Source: Formosa sp030427735
GTDB lineage: Bacteria > Bacteroidota > Bacteroidia > Flavobacteriales > Flavobacteriaceae
Reading direction: 5' to 3'
DNA: 64,000 nucleotides
Assembly (NCBI RefSeq): GCF_051200825.1
Contig: NZ_CP195158.1
Location: 2,232,001 to 2,296,000, forward strand
The notes under the pieces: generated by a model
What the model was told of the DNA's origin: nothing
Seen by the model: the letters and a program-made list of their open reading frames with translations, nothing else
Database searches by the model: none
Part shown: piece after piece, positions 62,625 to 64,000 of the stretch
How the letters are laid out: each line of letters opens with the position of its first letter
Numbering within the stretch: position 1 is the first letter of the stretch
Translations under genes and position numbers: made by a program

Positions 62625-64000
62625 CTATTTATTGTTCTCAGGATTTGCTGGCTGTTGCTGCACCTCGGCTGGCGTTAAAAGATCTATATAAGCAGCACCT
62701 ATACCATTAATCACATCGCTGGCAATCATACTCTGATACCCTAATTGCTCTACAACTATATCTGCCGATTTACCATGCAAATACACACCAAAGCACGCTG
62801 CCTGTAATGGATTATACCCTTGACCTAAAAGTCCTGTAATTATTCCCGTTAGCACATCGCCAGTACCAGCTGTAGCCAATCCAGGATTTCCTGTTACATT
62901 TATATATAACTTATTATTATAAACTGCAGTTGTATTAGCGCCTTTTATCACTAATACAATCTGATATTTTTTAGCAAACGCTTTAGCTTTTGTTAGCTTG
63001 TCAAAATCATCATCCCAAGCGCCAATCAATCGCTCCAACTCTTTTGGGTGCGGTGTTAAAATACTGTCCTTTACAAGATGTTTAAGCAATTTAGGTTGAA
63101 GCGCCAAAATATTGAGTCCGTCAGCATCTATAACCAAAGGTTTAGTATTGGTTTTCAAAAAAGCTTCAAATGCCACTATAGTGTCTTGAGCAACTCCTAA
63201 CCCCATGCCAACACCTATCGCAGAAAAATCTGTTGTAAAACGAATAGCGGTTATATGAGTTTCATTAGTATCGGTTAATACCATGGCTTCTGGAAACGCC
63301 GTTTGAAGCGGCAAATAACCACATTTAGGCACATAGGCGGTTACCAAACCAGATCCAGAAGTTAACGCTGCTCTAGCAGCCAATTGCACCGCCCCTATCT
63401 TACCGTAACTTCCTCCTATTAATAATACGTGTCCAAAAAGTCCTTTATGCGAAAATTTTGTTCTTGGTTTGTACCACTGCAATACCTCGTGCTTACCAAT
63501 AACATAAGCTTCGGTTTCGGTAGCTTGAATATATTCTGGATCGATACCAATATCTAAAACTTCCCACTGTTCGATATATTTTGCCGTATCTGGCAGAAAA
63601 AACACCAATTTAGGAGTTTGAAAGCTCAGTATTAAATTAGCATGCAATACCTGAGATTCATCTTCTGGTAATTTGTCTGTAAATAAACCTGAAGGAATAT
63701 CTATTGAAATGGTTAATGCTGTTGAGGCTTTTAAAAGTGCAAACAAGGCTACAATCCAAGAGGCAATAGGTCTGTTTAAACCTACACCAAAAATAGCATC
63801 TACAACAATATCGTTTGGCCCTATTTCTGGGAAATCGTCTTTACTTTTAATAGACACTGGCCAGTCTTTAGTGTTTTGTTTTAAACGCTCGTAATTAATT
63901 AAAAAATCTTTAGAGCGTTTTTCGCTAAAATCTACAATGTATGTTTTTACATGATAACCATGATTAACCAAATGTCTGGCAACCACCAAACCATCGCCAC
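62625..64000 (-). CDS. nnr: Bifunctional NAD(P)H-hydrate epimerase/dehydratase (5' end cut)
   Basis: The frame stays open to the window edge (GDGLVVARHLVNHG), so the start is outside. The visible N-terminal epimerase part has VDAIFGVGLNRPI. The C-terminal ribokinase-like ADP/ATP-dependent dehydratase has VIDADGLNIL, TPHPKELERL and TAGTGDVLTGIITGLL with the GTGD active-site motif. The enzyme repairs damaged NADH and NADPH hydrates. The extra C-terminal tail is rich in Gln and Pro. Confidence 0.94.
   Translation of the reverse strand, partial: GDGLVVARHLVNHGYHVKTYIVDFSEKRSKDFLINYERLKQNTKDWPVSIKSKDDFPEIGPNDIVVDAIFGVGLNRPIASWIVALFALLKASTALTISIDIPSGLFTDKLPEDESQVLHANLILSFQTPKLVFFLPDTAKYIEQWEVLDIGIDPEYIQATETEAYVIGKHEVLQWYKPRTKFSHKGLFGHVLLIGGSYGKIGAVQLAARAALTSGSGLVTAYVPKCGYLPLQTAFPEAMVLTDTNETHITAIRFTTDFSAIGVGMGLGVAQDTIVAFEAFLKTNTKPLVIDADGLNILALQPKLLKHLVKDSILTPHPKELERLIGAWDDDFDKLTKAKAFAKKYQIVLVIKGANTTAVYNNKLYINVTGNPGLATAGTGDVLTGIITGLLGQGYNPLQAACFGVYLHGKSADIVVEQLGYQSMIASDVINGIGAAYIDLLTPAEVQQQPANPENNK

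Overview
The window reads as chromosome of a member of the Bacteroidota, most likely a marine or plant-degrading Flavobacteriaceae. The supporting signs are low GC content, AT-rich gene starts without clear Shine-Dalgarno sequences, a SusC/SusD pair, many lipoproteins with short signal peptides, a DUF4834 protein, YfhO, a menaquinone cassette, and a separate small/large methylmalonyl-CoA mutase pair. No rRNA, CRISPR array, insertion sequence or phage gene was seen. Both edge genes are cut by the window: the M1 peptidase-permease at the left and nnr at the right.

Bases 1-3830 hold the tail of a membrane permease fused to an M1 metallopeptidase, then an isolated DUF4365 nuclease-like gene. Bases 4019-29638 are a large xylan utilisation locus. 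A leftward operon encodes SusC, SusD, a surface lipoprotein with IPT/TIG and carbohydrate-binding modules, a GH10 xylanase and a GH43. A second leftward operon encodes GH67 and GH115 alpha-glucuronidases, a second GH10, a GPH-family sugar transporter and a GH43 without a signal peptide. Divergent from that operon is a rightward GH3 beta-xylosidase followed by an SGNH acetylesterase. A LacI-family regulator and a divergent aldo/keto reductase close the locus. The logic is surface capture and cutting of glucuronoarabinoxylan, import, removal of acetyl, methylglucuronosyl and arabinosyl groups in the periplasm, and uptake of short oligomers into the cytoplasm. Three copies of a 10-base core, CAACCGATTG, sit in the three intergenic regions from which these transcripts start. 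They are very probably the operators of the LacI regulator.

From 29966 onward the content is mostly housekeeping: tRNA-Pro(TGG), a PQQ-type sugar dehydrogenase, an overlapping udk-divIC-mutA-mutB operon, an orphan NUMOD4/HNH-like gene, and a secreted low-complexity protein. These are followed by a flippase/glycosyltransferase pair, YfhO and DUF4834, separated by a block of short palindromes at 40622-40841. An outer-membrane transporter-like protein and a GNAT-like protein follow. Next come a four-gene redox operon (FMN reductase, GNAT, MarR, pirin), an acyl-CoA carboxylase beta subunit, DoxX, menC-CPBP-menE, a HAD phosphatase and YjbQ. The right end has an alpha-oxoamine synthase next to a cysteine-synthase-like enzyme (candidate sulfonolipid pair), an S9 oligopeptidase, YbaB, a 58-residue membrane protein, a 1-Cys peroxiredoxin, fumC and nnr. 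Several convergent gene pairs are separated by long, nearly perfect bidirectional terminator hairpins.

All assignments come from reading motifs and gene order. No database search was run, so family subtypes and substrates are inferences.
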